57,774 bases of DNA from Rhodospirillaceae bacterium (GCA_018665815.1 JABJBP010000047.1:1-57774); one strand, 5' to 3'; shown: positions 42,791 to 54,580, numbered from the stretch's first letter. Translations and numbers: made by a program. Notes: generated by a model not told the origin, from the sequence alone.

Positions 42791-44158
42791 TCATTCGGCG
42801 CCTTCGGTATCCCTCAGCATCGGCAAATTGCCATTGCTGGTCAGGCGAGCCACATGGGGCGGCGTTTTCCAATCAAACGAATCGAACGACCCGCAATTCC
42901 CGCAAACGGCAGACCAAGCGCCAACGGCATTGCCGCAATCACCGCAAACCCAAGCCGGGTCCCATTCCGCCAGTGACGCACGGTTTAGCCATCGCCGGGC
43001 AGCGTCAGTGTCCTCGTGTTCGGCTTCTTCCAGTTCCGCCCAAAGCCTACATACCCGTGCTTCATCATGGCCATCGACATTATCTTCACCACCCGAAATC
43101 GCCATCAGGTTCTTGCGCGCCTCGCCCCAAAGCCGGGCCTCAAGCGCCGCGCGGGCCAACGCCAAGTGGCTTTCCTGATGATTGGGATTCGCCGCGGCCA
43201 GCCGTTCGGTCGCTTTCATGCCGGCCATGCCATCCACGGCACCAACGGCGCGCCAGAAAAGCTGCACCAAATCGGGGTGGGGTTGGGCGCGCCAGGTCTT
43301 TTCAATAATTTCCGCGGCGCGCCGACTCTTGCCTTGATCAATCAGCGCACCGACATGGCTCGCCGCGGCGGGCACGAATGCCGAGTCTTGATCGAAGGCC
43401 GTTTTGATATGTTTTGCCGCACCCGCTTGATCACCAACAAGCCGGGCATCGGTTGCCTGCTGCAATGCTAAAACGGATTTCCGCCGCCGCCCGTCGGTCT
43501 TATCGATAACGCCGCCGCGGACAAGTTCGTCACTGGTGATCTGTGCATCCAACCATTGTCCGTTGCGAATCTGAAGGTCGAATAAGCTGGCGCCGACCCA
43601 ATCGCTTTTCGGCCGCAACCTGTAGGCTCGGCGCGCCAATCCCAATGCTTCCGCATGATCTTCGCGCTTCAAGGCTTGATTGAGCAACCCACGAAGGCCA
43701 AGAAATTCCGTTTCCGGTGTTTCCGCCATAGCTTCAAAAAACTGCCGAGCCGCCTGTTCATCGCCATTGAGTTGTGCCGCCTGCGCGGAAAGCAGCATCG
43801 TCAGTGGCGGTTCATTGAGCAGCACGTCAGCGCGTTTACCTTGGCGCTTCGCCTCATCGCCGTCGCCGGCGGCAACGGCGACCATGCCGCGGGTCAACGC
43901 CTGGTATCCTTTCTGCCTGCGCCGGCCCCGCCAAGCCTCACCGACACGCGTCGGCGCACGTCTGATCGCCAGCACCATCCGATAAACCAGGGCAGCAAGG
44001 ATCGCCAAACCGGTCATCGCTCCGGAAAGCACGGCAAAAGATGTTTCAATCCGGTAGCCCTGCCAATTCACGGCCACGCTTCCCGGCCGGTCAATCAGCC
44101 AAATCACCACAAGAACGCTCAACGCCACCAGGATTAGAAACCACACCGCCCGCAGCAT
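42791..44158 (-). CDS. hemY: HemY-type membrane TPR protein with C-terminal zinc ribbon
   Basis: A 455-residue protein. Two membrane helices (about residues 2-24 and 38-64) form the HemY_N module, followed by TPR-like repeats to about residue 390. A C-terminal ribbon, WVCGDCGNAVGAWSAVCGNC, has four cysteines that could bind zinc. HemY proteins accompany heme genes in proteobacteria and are thought to organise late heme synthesis at the membrane; they are not the Bacillus protoporphyrinogen oxidase of the same name. It starts 6 bp after the Mic60-like gene, the last of a hemC-hemD-Mic60-hemY unit. Confidence 0.92.
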   Translation of the reverse strand: MLRAVWFLILVALSVLVVIWLIDRPGSVAVNWQGYRIETSFAVLSGAMTGLAILAALVYRMVLAIRRAPTRVGEAWRGRRRQKGYQALTRGMVAVAAGDGDEAKRQGKRADVLLNEPPLTMLLSAQAAQLNGDEQAARQFFEAMAETPETEFLGLRGLLNQALKREDHAEALGLARRAYRLRPKSDWVGASLFDLQIRNGQWLDAQITSDELVRGGVIDKTDGRRRKSVLALQQATDARLVGDQAGAAKHIKTAFDQDSAFVPAAASHVGALIDQGKSRRAAEIIEKTWRAQPHPDLVQLFWRAVGAVDGMAGMKATERLAAANPNHQESHLALARAALEARLWGEARKNLMAISGGEDNVDGHDEARVCRLWAELEEAEHEDTDAARRWLNRASLAEWDPAWVCGDCGNAVGAWSAVCGNCGSFDSFDWKTPPHVARLTSNGNLPMLRDTEGAE

Positions 44159-44164
44159 CGCCCG

Positions 44165-45499
44165 CTACTCCTTGGTGGGCGCCAAAAGTGATGCCGCATG
44201 CACGTGAAGACTCGCCAGCGCCCTCTCGGCATTTAGGCGGCCCTTCGCCCGAGACAGCCACGGTTTGGCAATCTCATGAGCCTGCCCGGAGACTTTCTTC
44301 AGATCGTCTGCAGATTTTACCGCTGCGATCAAATCACCTTTGCCGAGCCGAGTTTCGATATGGGCAACAATGGTTTCAACGGAATTCGGATCCCCGCCGC
44401 CATCAATTCGCCGCAAGGAAACCAATGATGAAATTCGGCTGACTGCGCGATCAAGCCAGCCGCTATCCGTCGATGTTCCGCCGACGGCAACAATTTTACC
44501 GGCAAGTCGTGAAAATCCATCACTCAACGCCGCCAGGGTGGGGGTGCCCGATTTCGCCTGCTTTTCAAGAATCAAAAGCGGCGCCTTGAGAGCTAAATCA
44601 GTTTCCGCAATCGCCCTCAGGCTTACCATGCTATCCGCGTAAGCTTCGCCGCTTTGCACGGCATCCCGCAATTGGGCGACGCTCAAGACGGTCACCGACG
44701 CCGCCGCGCCATTGACTGGTTTCGCGGCTGCGGCAGCTGGCCGATCTTCCAATTTTTTCAGGCGCGTTTCCATTGTCGCTAGCACAGAAGCCCGTGCACT
44801 CGCTTTCTTCAAAGCGGAAATATGCGCTGCCAAGGATTCTGCTGCGGCTTTATTTTGCTCCAATTTTTGTACCCGCTCGGCCAATACCGTGTCGATTGGT
44901 GCCGTGCCTGCCGGTACGGCTTCAAGCCGAGACAATCTTTCATTCAATTGCTTCAGGGATTTGGTCGCTTCAGCGGCTTCCGCAGCCGTTGCCGCGGCCT
45001 TCACCATTTCTTTAACGGCGGAAATTGAATGCTCGATTGATTCAATTCGCTGCAACGCCGAGCCAAGTGATTTACTCAACTTGGCGCGTTCCGCCTCAAG
45101 CCGAGCTATCGTTTCGTCACGCACCGGTGTGGCTTTTGGCGTTGCCTCCAATCGATCGATACGCGACGAGAGATCGCCGACCCTTGGGTCCTCAATCTGG
45201 ATCGCCAAGTCTTTCGGTAAATACGGTTCAACAAATGGATACCATTTGGGCCACGACAGATAGGCGCCGCCAATAGCCGCACCGATCAACAACAACAAAA
45301 TAAGTATCCAGGTTCCGCTACGGCTCGGCGACGGCGCCGGTGGCGTAATCAGTACCTGCTCACCATTGTCATTATTCTCGTCGGCGGATTTTTCCTCGGA
45401 CACATTTGAGGTCGTTTTCGAGCGAGATGAAGCAGATATCGCCTTCGGCTTAGGCCGGACTGTTGAGCCTTTTTTCTTGTTTTTTGCCGTAACGGCCAT
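44165..45499 (-). CDS. Mitofilin/Mic60-like inner-membrane protein (COG4223)
   Basis: A 444-residue protein. A charged cytoplasmic N-terminus is followed by one membrane helix (GTWILILLLLIGAAIGGAYL, about residues 63-82). A long coiled coil comes next (IDRLEATPK, IARLEAERAKLSKSLGSALQ). A C-terminal domain with LDRAVSRISSLVSLRRI and ALASLHVHAASLL corresponds to the mitofilin signature. Alphaproteobacterial Mic60 is the bacterial relative of the mitochondrial crista-junction protein and is typically encoded beside hemC/hemD. It likely shapes or bridges envelope membranes. Confidence 0.88.
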   Translation of the reverse strand: MAVTAKNKKKGSTVRPKPKAISASSRSKTTSNVSEEKSADENNDNGEQVLITPPAPSPSRSGTWILILLLLIGAAIGGAYLSWPKWYPFVEPYLPKDLAIQIEDPRVGDLSSRIDRLEATPKATPVRDETIARLEAERAKLSKSLGSALQRIESIEHSISAVKEMVKAAATAAEAAEATKSLKQLNERLSRLEAVPAGTAPIDTVLAERVQKLEQNKAAAESLAAHISALKKASARASVLATMETRLKKLEDRPAAAAAKPVNGAAASVTVLSVAQLRDAVQSGEAYADSMVSLRAIAETDLALKAPLLILEKQAKSGTPTLAALSDGFSRLAGKIVAVGGTSTDSGWLDRAVSRISSLVSLRRIDGGGDPNSVETIVAHIETRLGKGDLIAAVKSADDLKKVSGQAHEIAKPWLSRAKGRLNAERALASLHVHAASLLAPTKE

Positions 45500-45607
45500 C
45501 TACACACCCCTGGAAAAATGCAGGTCCCGCCGAACCTCGTTCGCTTAGCATGACCTATAACAGAATTTTCTGCCCGAACCCAGCATCCCTTGCGGCAAAT
45601 TTCGGCC

Positions 45608-46309
45608 TTACTCTATGAGGTCAATCAATGCTGCCTGCGTCGGCGCGGGCGCCGTTTTAACAGCCGCCCAGGACAAGTCCGAGACCGCATCAGCGACCGC
45701 TGGGCTCAAGCAATAAACAGTCATCGAGGAAACCACTTTCGCCAAACCGGCCGCTTCCAAAAGCTGTACAAAAGTAGCGCCCGTCCTTGGCGAGTATATT
45801 AGCGCCGCGTTGATTTGCCCGGCACCAATCTGTTGCTCAACCTTGTCGTCCAACCGAGCCGCTATTCGTGCCTCATACAGAATTTCGCGCCGATACTTCA
45901 GACTGCCGGCTTCGATTATTCCTGCCAAATCTCCAGCCAGGGCCGTTCCTGCGGCGTGAAGAACCGTTCCGGCGCCGGCTTTCAACGAACCGGCAAGCAA
46001 TGCCCCGAGGCCCGCGACGTCACCGTCCGCGGTCCGGACATCCTCAAACCCCGCTGCCCGGGCGGCGCGGGCGGTCGCATCGCCTACCGAAAACACCGGT
46101 AATTGCCGCTCGTCAGAACGCAATGCAAAGGCCCTGACGCCGTTCGCACTGGTCATGGCCAGCGCCTGCACGTGATCAAGATTTAGCGGTAGTCCAGACA
46201 GGCATTTGATATCAAGCAGCGGCGCGATCACCGGCTCATGTCCAAGGTCACTCAATATCTCTGCGACGTCTTCGGCATCTTCCCGGGGCCGGGTTATCAG
46301 TATCCGCAT
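45608..46309 (-). CDS. hemD: Uroporphyrinogen-III synthase
   Basis: Cyclises hydroxymethylbilane to uroporphyrinogen III. With ATG 46309 it has 233 residues and the standard MRILITRPREDAEDVAEIL opening. Other segments are VQALAMTSANGVRAFA, VFSVGDATARAARAAGF and, late, ALIYSPRTGATFVQLL. The family is poorly conserved, but length, motifs and its place after hemC fit well. An in-frame GTG at 46333 overlaps the hemC stop (GTGA) and is an alternative start that would give translational coupling. Confidence 0.92.
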   Translation of the reverse strand: MRILITRPREDAEDVAEILSDLGHEPVIAPLLDIKCLSGLPLNLDHVQALAMTSANGVRAFALRSDERQLPVFSVGDATARAARAAGFEDVRTADGDVAGLGALLAGSLKAGAGTVLHAAGTALAGDLAGIIEAGSLKYRREILYEARIAARLDDKVEQQIGAGQINAALIYSPRTGATFVQLLEAAGLAKVVSSMTVYCLSPAVADAVSDLSWAAVKTAPAPTQAALIDLIE

Positions 46310-46329
46310 TGAAGAGACCGTCTCGCCAT

Positions 46330-47262
46330 TCACTCGAACAAATCGTCGGCGGCGCGACCGCGCAATTCTTCGCCGAGATCGCGTCCCAGAAGAATAGCGT
46401 CGGACAGGGCTCCGATCCGCTCGGCGGCATGCAATTCCGAACCATCAGCACGCGCCACCAGACCGCGAAGCCGCAGTTCCCCCGAAGACAACACTTCCGC
46501 CAATCCACCGATGGGCGTTCGACACGACCCGTCCAGCACGGCCAGCATGGCGCGCTCGGCGGAAACACGGGCCATGGTCTCGGTGTGATTGACGGCGCGC
46601 AGCCAACCAAGGGCACGCTGATCATCGGCACGGCAGGTTAATCCGATGGCGCCTTGGCCGCAAGCCGGCAAAAGCTCGTCGGGCGAAAGGACTGCTGCGG
46701 CTTTATCTGCCATGCCTAATCGATTGAGCCCAGCCAGCGCCAAAAAAGTCGCATCTGCTTCGCCGGCTGCAATCTTGGCCAATCGGGTTTGCACGTTGCC
46801 ACGCAAGAGAACAACCTTGAGATCAGGCCGCCGGTGAAGCAACTGCGCTTGGCGCCGCAGGGATGCGGTCCCGACAGCAGCGCCGCGCGGCAGGCCGTCG
46901 ATACTGTCTGCGGCCGCACATATCAAAGCATCGCGCGGATCTTCGCGCGCCAGGCACGCACCAAGCACCGTGCCTTCCGGCAAAGCCGTTTCCAAATCCT
47001 TTAAGGAATGCACACCGACGTCAATGCGGCCATCCAAGAGCGCGGCGTCGAGTTCCTTCGCAAACAGACCTTTGCCGCCAAGTTCCGCCAAGGCACGGTC
47101 CTGGACCTGATCACCGGTGGTACTGATCTCGGTCAGCGCGACAGCGTCAGGCGCCGATACCTCATCAATGGCGCCAGCAAAGGTATCACGGGCTTCATGC
47201 GCTTGGGCCACGGCCAAGGGGCTTCCGCGCGTTCCAATTTTTAACAATGTTGTTGGCGCCAT
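46330..47262 (-). CDS. hemC: Hydroxymethylbilane synthase (porphobilinogen deaminase)
   Basis: Polymerises four porphobilinogens to hydroxymethylbilane. ATG 47262 gives 310 residues; a TTG at 47271 is possible. Motifs are [39 protein letters not shown] (partial), [13 protein letters not shown] and the dipyrromethane-cofactor cysteine in [11 protein letters not shown]. It is the first gene of the hemC-hemD-Mic60-hemY unit and divergent from tsaD, an arrangement widespread in alphaproteobacteria. Confidence 0.97.
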   Translation of the reverse strand: MAPTTLLKIGTRGSPLAVAQAHEARDTFAGAIDEVSAPDAVALTEISTTGDQVQDRALAELGGKGLFAKELDAALLDGRIDVGVHSLKDLETALPEGTVLGACLAREDPRDALICAAADSIDGLPRGAAVGTASLRRQAQLLHRRPDLKVVLLRGNVQTRLAKIAAGEADATFLALAGLNRLGMADKAAAVLSPDELLPACGQGAIGLTCRADDQRALGWLRAVNHTETMARVSAERAMLAVLDGSCRTPIGGLAEVLSSGELRLRGLVARADGSELHAAERIGALSDAILLGRDLGEELRGRAADDLFE

Positions 47263-47385
47263 GGCATTCAAACCGACGTGTTCAAATCGACCTATTCTGG
47301 CCGACCTATTTCTGGCATGTCATCAATCCTCGGCGTATGGTCCGCACGCGATGAGTATCGACAACCGATTGCAGAGCGCTTTTAC

Positions 47386-48459
47386 ATGATCGTTCTCGGG
47401 ATTGAAACCAGTTGCGACGAAACGGCCGCCGCCGTCGTTAATGATGATCGCCGAATTTTGTCCAATATCGTGCGTTCGCAGCATGACGCGCATCAGCCCT
47501 ACGGTGGCGTCGTGCCGGAAATCGCGGCCAGAGCCCACGTCGAGGTCGTCGATGAAATTGTTCATCAGGCGATGGCGCAGGCGGGCGCCGAGTTCGGCGA
47601 TTTGGCCGGCATCGCCGCAACCGGCGGGCCGGGGTTAATCGGCGGTGTCATGGTCGGCGTGATGACCGCCAAGGCCATTGCTTATCGGTGGCACCGCCCG
47701 TTCATCGCCGTCAATCATTTGGAAGCCCATGCGTTGACGGTTCGCCTGACCGGCGGCGGTGATGGCCGCAACGTCGCGTTCCCTTATTTGCTTCTTTTGA
47801 TTTCCGGCGGCCATTGTCAGTTGCTGGCGGTCGAGGGGCTGGGCCAATTTCGGCGGCTCGGCACCACAGTTGATGATGCCCTTGGCGAAGCCTTCGACAA
47901 GATGGCAAAGATGTTGGGGTTGGGATATCCCGGCGGGCCGGCCATCGAAGCCCGCGCCGCTTTAGGCGACGATCAGCGGTTTGACCTGCCGCGACCCATG
48001 CGCGGCCGCGAAGGATGCCATTTTTCGTTTTCAGGCCTGAAAACCAAAGTCCGCCAAACCATCGAAGGCTTGCCCGATGGTGCTTTGCGCGATCAAGACA
48101 TCAATGACCTTTGTGCGTCTTTCCAGCGCGCCGCGGCGGATGTCCTCATCGACCGTTGCGGGCACGCGCTGAGCGAATTCGAATGCATCTGTCCGGACGG
48201 TGGTCCCTTGGTCGTTGCTGGCGGCGTGGCCGCGAATATCTATTTGAACGGCCGGCTAAAGGAATTGACCGACAGTCACGGCATTGATCTGATTGCCCCG
48301 CCACCGGCACTTTGCACCGACAACGGTGCAATGATCGCCTGGGCCGGCATTGAACACCTGAAGGCTGGAAAGAGTGATGGCTTGGAATTCGCGCCCCGGC
48401 CACGTTGGCCACTCGATCCAACAGCACCGCCCGTCGCCTACGCCGGTGCGAAAGCTTGA
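47386..48459 (+). CDS. tsaD: tRNA N6-threonylcarbamoyladenosine transferase subunit TsaD
   Basis: Transfers threonylcarbamoyl to A37 of ANN-decoding tRNAs, acting with TsaB and TsaE. ATG 47386 gives 357 residues, normal length. It has [16 protein letters not shown] at the start, the metal-binding histidines in [24 protein letters not shown], and late [13 protein letters not shown] longer frame upstream to 47278 lies in the hemC promoter region and lacks similarity. gpsA follows 68 bp downstream. Confidence 0.97.
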   Translation: MIVLGIETSCDETAAAVVNDDRRILSNIVRSQHDAHQPYGGVVPEIAARAHVEVVDEIVHQAMAQAGAEFGDLAGIAATGGPGLIGGVMVGVMTAKAIAYRWHRPFIAVNHLEAHALTVRLTGGGDGRNVAFPYLLLLISGGHCQLLAVEGLGQFRRLGTTVDDALGEAFDKMAKMLGLGYPGGPAIEARAALGDDQRFDLPRPMRGREGCHFSFSGLKTKVRQTIEGLPDGALRDQDINDLCASFQRAAADVLIDRCGHALSEFECICPDGGPLVVAGGVAANIYLNGRLKELTDSHGIDLIAPPPALCTDNGAMIAWAGIEHLKAGKSDGLEFAPRPRWPLDPTAPPVAYAGAKA

Positions 48460-48527
48460 ACATTTTGTTTTGACGGCCCTTCATAAATATCTGTGCAATG
48501 AACGCCACATGATTGAAAATAAACAGC

Positions 48528-49535
48528 ATGAATAAGATTGGTATCATCGGTGCGGGGGCTTGGGGAACGGCGCTTGCCACTGCGGCGTGCCGGGCCGGGC
48601 GCGAAGTCACTATTTGGGCTCGTGAGACGGAAGCCGTCAGCGCCATCAATGAAACCCATGAGAACACCACGTTCCTGCCAGGCATCGCACTGGACCCAGC
48701 AATTTCTGCGACATCGGACCTTGCCCACGCGGCGAATGCCGATGCGTTGGTTCTGGTTACCCCGGCCCAGTATTTGCGGGCAACCGCAGAAGCTCTGAAA
48801 TCTCATCTCCGCCCAGGCCTGCCATTGATTGTTTGCGCCAAGGGGGTGGAAATCGAAACCGGCGCCTTGATGAATGAGATTGTTGAGACCGTTCTGCCCG
48901 GCCATCCCCTGGCCGTTTTGTCAGGGCCGACCTTTGCCGCCGAGGTCGCCCGCGAACTGCCGACCGCCATCACTTTGGCTTGCGAAAATATCGAAGCCGG
49001 AAAGTTATTGGTTACGGCGCTCAGCACTCCGCGATTTCGCATTTATCGCAGCGAAGATGTGATCGGCGCCGAAGTTGGTGGCGCGGTGAAAAATGTCCTG
49101 GCCATCGCCTGCGGCATCGTTGAAGGGCGGGGATACGGCGACAACGCCCGGGCGGCGATCATTACCCGTGGATTGGCCGAAATGGCACGTCTGTCGACGG
49201 CCAAGGGCGGGCGACCTGAAACCCTAATGGGATTGTCGGGTATCGGTGACCTGACGCTGACTTGCAACGCGATGCAGTCGCGGAATTATTCGCTCGGCGT
49301 GGCATTGGGCGGAGGCCGGGCGCTCGACGAAATCCTGGGCGAGCGCCAATCGGTCGCCGAAGGCGTGGATACCGCCGTGGCGATTACCGATCTTGCCGGA
49401 CAGCTGAACATCGACATGCCGATCTGCCATGGCGTTGACAGCATCGTCAATCATGGCGGCGAAATCGATGCCACCGTGAATGCATTGTTGGCGCGGCCCG
49501 TAGGCACCGATTCACCGCTCGATAAACAAAGCTAG
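48528..49535 (+). CDS. gpsA: Glycerol-3-phosphate dehydrogenase [NAD(P)+]
   Basis: Reduces dihydroxyacetone phosphate to sn-glycerol 3-phosphate for phospholipid synthesis. ATG 48528 gives 335 residues. It has the Rossmann motif IGIIGAGAWGTALA, LVTPAQYLR, CAKGVEIETG, VLSGPTFAAEVA, the catalytic-lysine segment EVGGAVKNVLAIACG and GLSGIGDLTLTC. Cytoplasmic. Downstream, the DUF255 gene begins 10 bp after the stop, so they are probably co-transcribed. Confidence 0.97.
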   Translation: MNKIGIIGAGAWGTALATAACRAGREVTIWARETEAVSAINETHENTTFLPGIALDPAISATSDLAHAANADALVLVTPAQYLRATAEALKSHLRPGLPLIVCAKGVEIETGALMNEIVETVLPGHPLAVLSGPTFAAEVARELPTAITLACENIEAGKLLVTALSTPRFRIYRSEDVIGAEVGGAVKNVLAIACGIVEGRGYGDNARAAIITRGLAEMARLSTAKGGRPETLMGLSGIGDLTLTCNAMQSRNYSLGVALGGGRALDEILGERQSVAEGVDTAVAITDLAGQLNIDMPICHGVDSIVNHGGEIDATVNALLARPVGTDSPLDKQS

Positions 49536-49545
49536 ATACCGCCGC

Positions 49546-51639
49546 GTGGCACGTTTTTTTTACATTTTGATCGCCGCGATTGTTTTGCCGCTGACCGCCT
49601 TGGCGGACAGCAATCAATTGGCCGGAGAGGCCAGCCCTTATCTGCGTCAGCATGCCACGGACCCTGTTCATTGGCGGGCCTGGACCGATAAAAACCTCGC
49701 CGCCGCCAAAAAGCTTGGTCGACCGATTCTCTTGTCCATCGGGTATTCGGCATGTCACTGGTGTCATGTGATGCAGCGCGAATCCTTCACCGATCCGGCA
49801 ACGGCGAAGCAAATTAACGCCCAGTTCTTTCCGATCTTGATTGACCGTGAACAGCGCCCCGATCTCGATGCCATGTTTCAATCAACGGCGGTGCTTCTGG
49901 AGCTACCGACAGGTTGGCCCTTGACCGTTTTCCTGACGCCCGAAGGCCGAACGTTTTTCACCGGTACCTATTATCCGAACGGACCCCGCCAAGGCATGCC
50001 AGGGTTTACGAACGTGCTTGAACGCGTCGCCGCCGCCTACGCCAAAGACCCAGACGGTGCGCGTGACAATGCCAAGTTCATTCAAACGACGATGGCTCAG
50101 GTCCATAGGCCCCGGCCCGGTGAGATTTTGTCCGCACACCGCGCCCTGGCCGCCGCCGCCTTCATGGACGAGGCCGATACGTTGGCCGGCGGGTTCGGCA
50201 ATGGCGCCAAATCCCCGCAATGGGTCGCGCTGTCATTTCTGTGGCGGCATTATCTCAGAACCGGCAGCGCGGTGGCCGGCTCCCATGTTCGCGCCAGCAT
50301 TGATGAGATGATCGATGGCGGCCTGTTTGACCACGTTGGTGGCGGGTTTTTCCGCCACACCGTCGATCCCTTGTGGCGGGTGCCGCATTTCGAGAAGATG
50401 CTTGATGTCAACGCCGGGCTCCTGCGTTTGATAACCGAAGTTTGGCGTGAAACCAAGTCACCGAAGCTGGCCGAGGCCGCCCGGCGGACCATCGCATTTT
50501 TGGAGCGCGACATGCGCCTTGCCGGCGGCGGCTTCGCCGCTAGCCTGGATGCCGACAGCATCGATACCAATGGCGAAGAACGCGAAGGGGCCTATTACCG
50601 CTGGCATGCGGATGAACTAACGACCGCGCTCGGCACCAATACCAAAACATTCACCTCGGTCTATTCTATCGCCCCCATCGAGGCCGTGCCCGGCGCCGAT
50701 GAAGGCGATCCTGAACGCGGCAATCTCTATCGTACCGGCGCCACAACGCTCCTCGTTGATCTTGAGACCCTGCGGCGCGCTCGGGCCAAGCAGCACGCGC
50801 CCCAGCGTGATAATAAACTCGTCGCCGATTGGGCCGGTCAGGCTATCGCGGCGCTCGCCGAGGCGGGCCAGGTCTTCAACAAGCCGGCGTGGACCCGACA
50901 GTCCCGCGACGCTTTTGCCGCTGCCCAGCGAGCCCTGGTCGACTCGAATGGCCGGCTCAGGCAAAGCGCCTTTGAAAAGCAATGGGGGCCCCTGGCAACC
51001 TTGGCCGGCCTGGCAGCCATGGCCGACGGCGCCATTAGTCTGTTCGAAGCGACCGGCGAACAAGCCTATTTGGTCCGCGCAGTAGCCTGGGCGATCGATA
51101 TTGAAACCCATCACGGCGACACAACCGCACCGGGGTTCTTCGATAGCGCCGCTGACGCCGAAGCCGTCCCGGTGCGCTTGAAGTCGATCATCGATGACCC
51201 CAATCCTTCGGGCAATGCACGCGCCGTCGAGATCGCGGCCCGGCTTTACTATCACACCGGCGAAGACCGCTGGCGGCAAATGGCGGAGACGACATTGCGC
51301 GCTCACGGCCGGGTCGCTGGTCATCCGCAACTGGGCATCGCTGGGTTATTGAACGCCGCCGACACGCTGCAATTGGCACTACAAGTGGTGATCATCGGCA
51401 AACGCGGAAAACCCGATACGGACGCCTTGGTGGCCGGCGTCATGGCCCGCAGCTTGCCGGCCCAGGTTTTGCAAGTTGTGTCGCCTGGAACAGTACTTCC
51501 CGAAAGCCATCCGGCGCGCTACAAAGAGCAAATCGACACCAAGGCCACGGTTTATGTGTGCCGCGGCACCATCTGTTCATTGCCGGCCACGGAAGTGGCG
51601 GAGTTGGACGCCACACTGCTTGAAATGCGCCGCCAGTAA
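49546..51639 (+). CDS. Secreted DUF255 (thioredoxin-fold plus glycosidase-like barrel) protein
   Basis: A 697-residue protein of the YyaL/SPATA20 family. GTG 49546 opens a signal peptide (FFYILIAAIVLPLTALA), then the DUF255 thioredoxin-like domain with SPYLRQHATDPVHWRAW and the SACHWCHVMQRESF motif. An alpha/alpha-barrel region follows, with VGGGFFRHTVDPLWRVPHFEKML and SLDADSIDTNGEEREGAYY (in part). Most relatives are cytoplasmic, so an exported form is unusual; a periplasmic redox or sugar-related role is conceivable but unproven. It is downstream of gpsA and upstream of yciI. Confidence 0.88.
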   Translation: MARFFYILIAAIVLPLTALADSNQLAGEASPYLRQHATDPVHWRAWTDKNLAAAKKLGRPILLSIGYSACHWCHVMQRESFTDPATAKQINAQFFPILIDREQRPDLDAMFQSTAVLLELPTGWPLTVFLTPEGRTFFTGTYYPNGPRQGMPGFTNVLERVAAAYAKDPDGARDNAKFIQTTMAQVHRPRPGEILSAHRALAAAAFMDEADTLAGGFGNGAKSPQWVALSFLWRHYLRTGSAVAGSHVRASIDEMIDGGLFDHVGGGFFRHTVDPLWRVPHFEKMLDVNAGLLRLITEVWRETKSPKLAEAARRTIAFLERDMRLAGGGFAASLDADSIDTNGEEREGAYYRWHADELTTALGTNTKTFTSVYSIAPIEAVPGADEGDPERGNLYRTGATTLLVDLETLRRARAKQHAPQRDNKLVADWAGQAIAALAEAGQVFNKPAWTRQSRDAFAAAQRALVDSNGRLRQSAFEKQWGPLATLAGLAAMADGAISLFEATGEQAYLVRAVAWAIDIETHHGDTTAPGFFDSAADAEAVPVRLKSIIDDPNPSGNARAVEIAARLYYHTGEDRWRQMAETTLRAHGRVAGHPQLGIAGLLNAADTLQLALQVVIIGKRGKPDTDALVAGVMARSLPAQVLQVVSPGTVLPESHPARYKEQIDTKATVYVCRGTICSLPATEVAELDATLLEMRRQ

Positions 51640-51677
51640 AACAGTAGTTCAAGTCCCAAACAGAGGAATTCCCATTC

Positions 51678-51968
51678 ATGCACTTCGTCATTTCATGCCA
51701 AGACAAAGCCGATGGCGGTTTGGAACTGCGCAAAGCCAACCGCGATGCGCACATTGCCTATCTGCAAAATCACAAAAGCCAATTGGTGGCCGCCGGGCCG
51801 ACGCTTTCCGACGACGGCGAAACCATGAACGGCAGCGTCATCATCATGGCCTTCGCGGGCCGCGCCGCGGCCCAAACGTTCTGCGACAACGATCCTTATG
51901 CCAAAGCCGGAGTTTTCGAAAATGTCTCCATCACGGCCTGGAAAAAAGTCCATCCCGCGGACGACTGA
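51678..51968 (+). CDS. YciI-like protein
   Basis: A 96-residue ferredoxin-like-fold protein of the YCII family. MHFVISCQDKADGGLELRKA, HIAYLQNHKSQLVAAGPTL and the late FCDNDPYAKAGVFENVSI fit the family. The conserved His in AHIAYL and Asp in NDPYAKAG are the proposed active-site pair. The reaction is not known. AGAGGAAT precedes ATG 51678. It sits in the tsaD-gpsA neighbourhood, a frequent alphaproteobacterial location. Confidence 0.92.
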   Translation: MHFVISCQDKADGGLELRKANRDAHIAYLQNHKSQLVAAGPTLSDDGETMNGSVIIMAFAGRAAAQTFCDNDPYAKAGVFENVSITAWKKVHPADD

Positions 51969-51980
51969 TCACGCCCAGCC

Positions 51981-52379
51981 ATGACCACACTCGACACACA
52001 GCTTTGTACATTGAATGACGTGCCGGACGGCGGCTCCAACGGGTTTGTCCTCGACACGGACGACGGGCGCTGCGGCCTGATGGTGATCCGCCGGGGCAAC
52101 GGCATCGTGTGCTACACTAATTCCTGCCCGCATATCGGCACGCCGCTGGATATCCAACCCGGTAAGTTTCTGGACCGCGCCAGGGCGCACATTTTGTGCA
52201 CCACCCACGGCGCTTTGTTCAACATCGACGACGGGCTGTGCATCGCCGGACCTTGCGTTGATGACCATCTGACCCCCATCGCCACCGAAGTCCGTGATGG
52301 TGCGGTGTTCGTCGACAAACAAACCCTGCCGACCATCTGGCCGCCCCTGGCGCCGGTTCCCACTGTCGAGGACTTGTAA
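51981..52379 (+). CDS. Rieske [2Fe-2S] domain protein
   Basis: A 132-residue soluble protein whose core is a Rieske cluster site: CPHIGTPLD (CxH) and CTTHGALFNIDDGLCIAGPC (CxxH), spaced as in ferredoxin-type Rieske proteins. There is no membrane anchor or oxygenase domain, so it likely carries electrons for an oxygenase or reductase, or is a regulatory [2Fe-2S] protein. It starts 12 bp after yciI and is probably in the same transcript. Confidence 0.9.
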   Translation: MTTLDTQLCTLNDVPDGGSNGFVLDTDDGRCGLMVIRRGNGIVCYTNSCPHIGTPLDIQPGKFLDRARAHILCTTHGALFNIDDGLCIAGPCVDDHLTPIATEVRDGAVFVDKQTLPTIWPPLAPVPTVEDL

Positions 52380-52468
52380 ACCAGCACCGCAAGCCCCTGG
52401 GTGAGCGAATGGGCGAGGACTTGTGATTCCGGCGGTTTTTTGGATAATTCACCGATAAGCGGCGCGGG

Positions 52469-52482
52469 TTGATTTCAATCAA
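52469..52482. promoter_or_regulatory. FNR/FixK-type binding site upstream of acs
   Basis: TTGATTTCAATCAA is an exact match to the FNR consensus (TTGAT-N4-ATCAA) and also fits FixK/Dnr half-sites (TTGA-N6-TCAA). It lies 80 bp before the acs start codon. Between it and the gene are two direct repeats of TAACCTCA. An oxygen-responsive CRP/FNR-family regulator is the likely ligand; activation or repression cannot be told without the transcription start. Confidence 0.65.
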
Positions 52483-52562
52483 AGTGCCGCCATGAATTCG
52501 AGAGGATTATAACCTCAACCCAACCGTCCGAGGGGACCTTAACCTCAGGGAGACACAGCGCC

Positions 52563-54506
<1,944 letters not shown>

Positions 54507-54580
54507 GCAAACCCCGAGCGGACGGTCTTCATCCGCGACGACGATTTGCGGCGGAAAAAGACGGTTTCAATATTTAGAGG

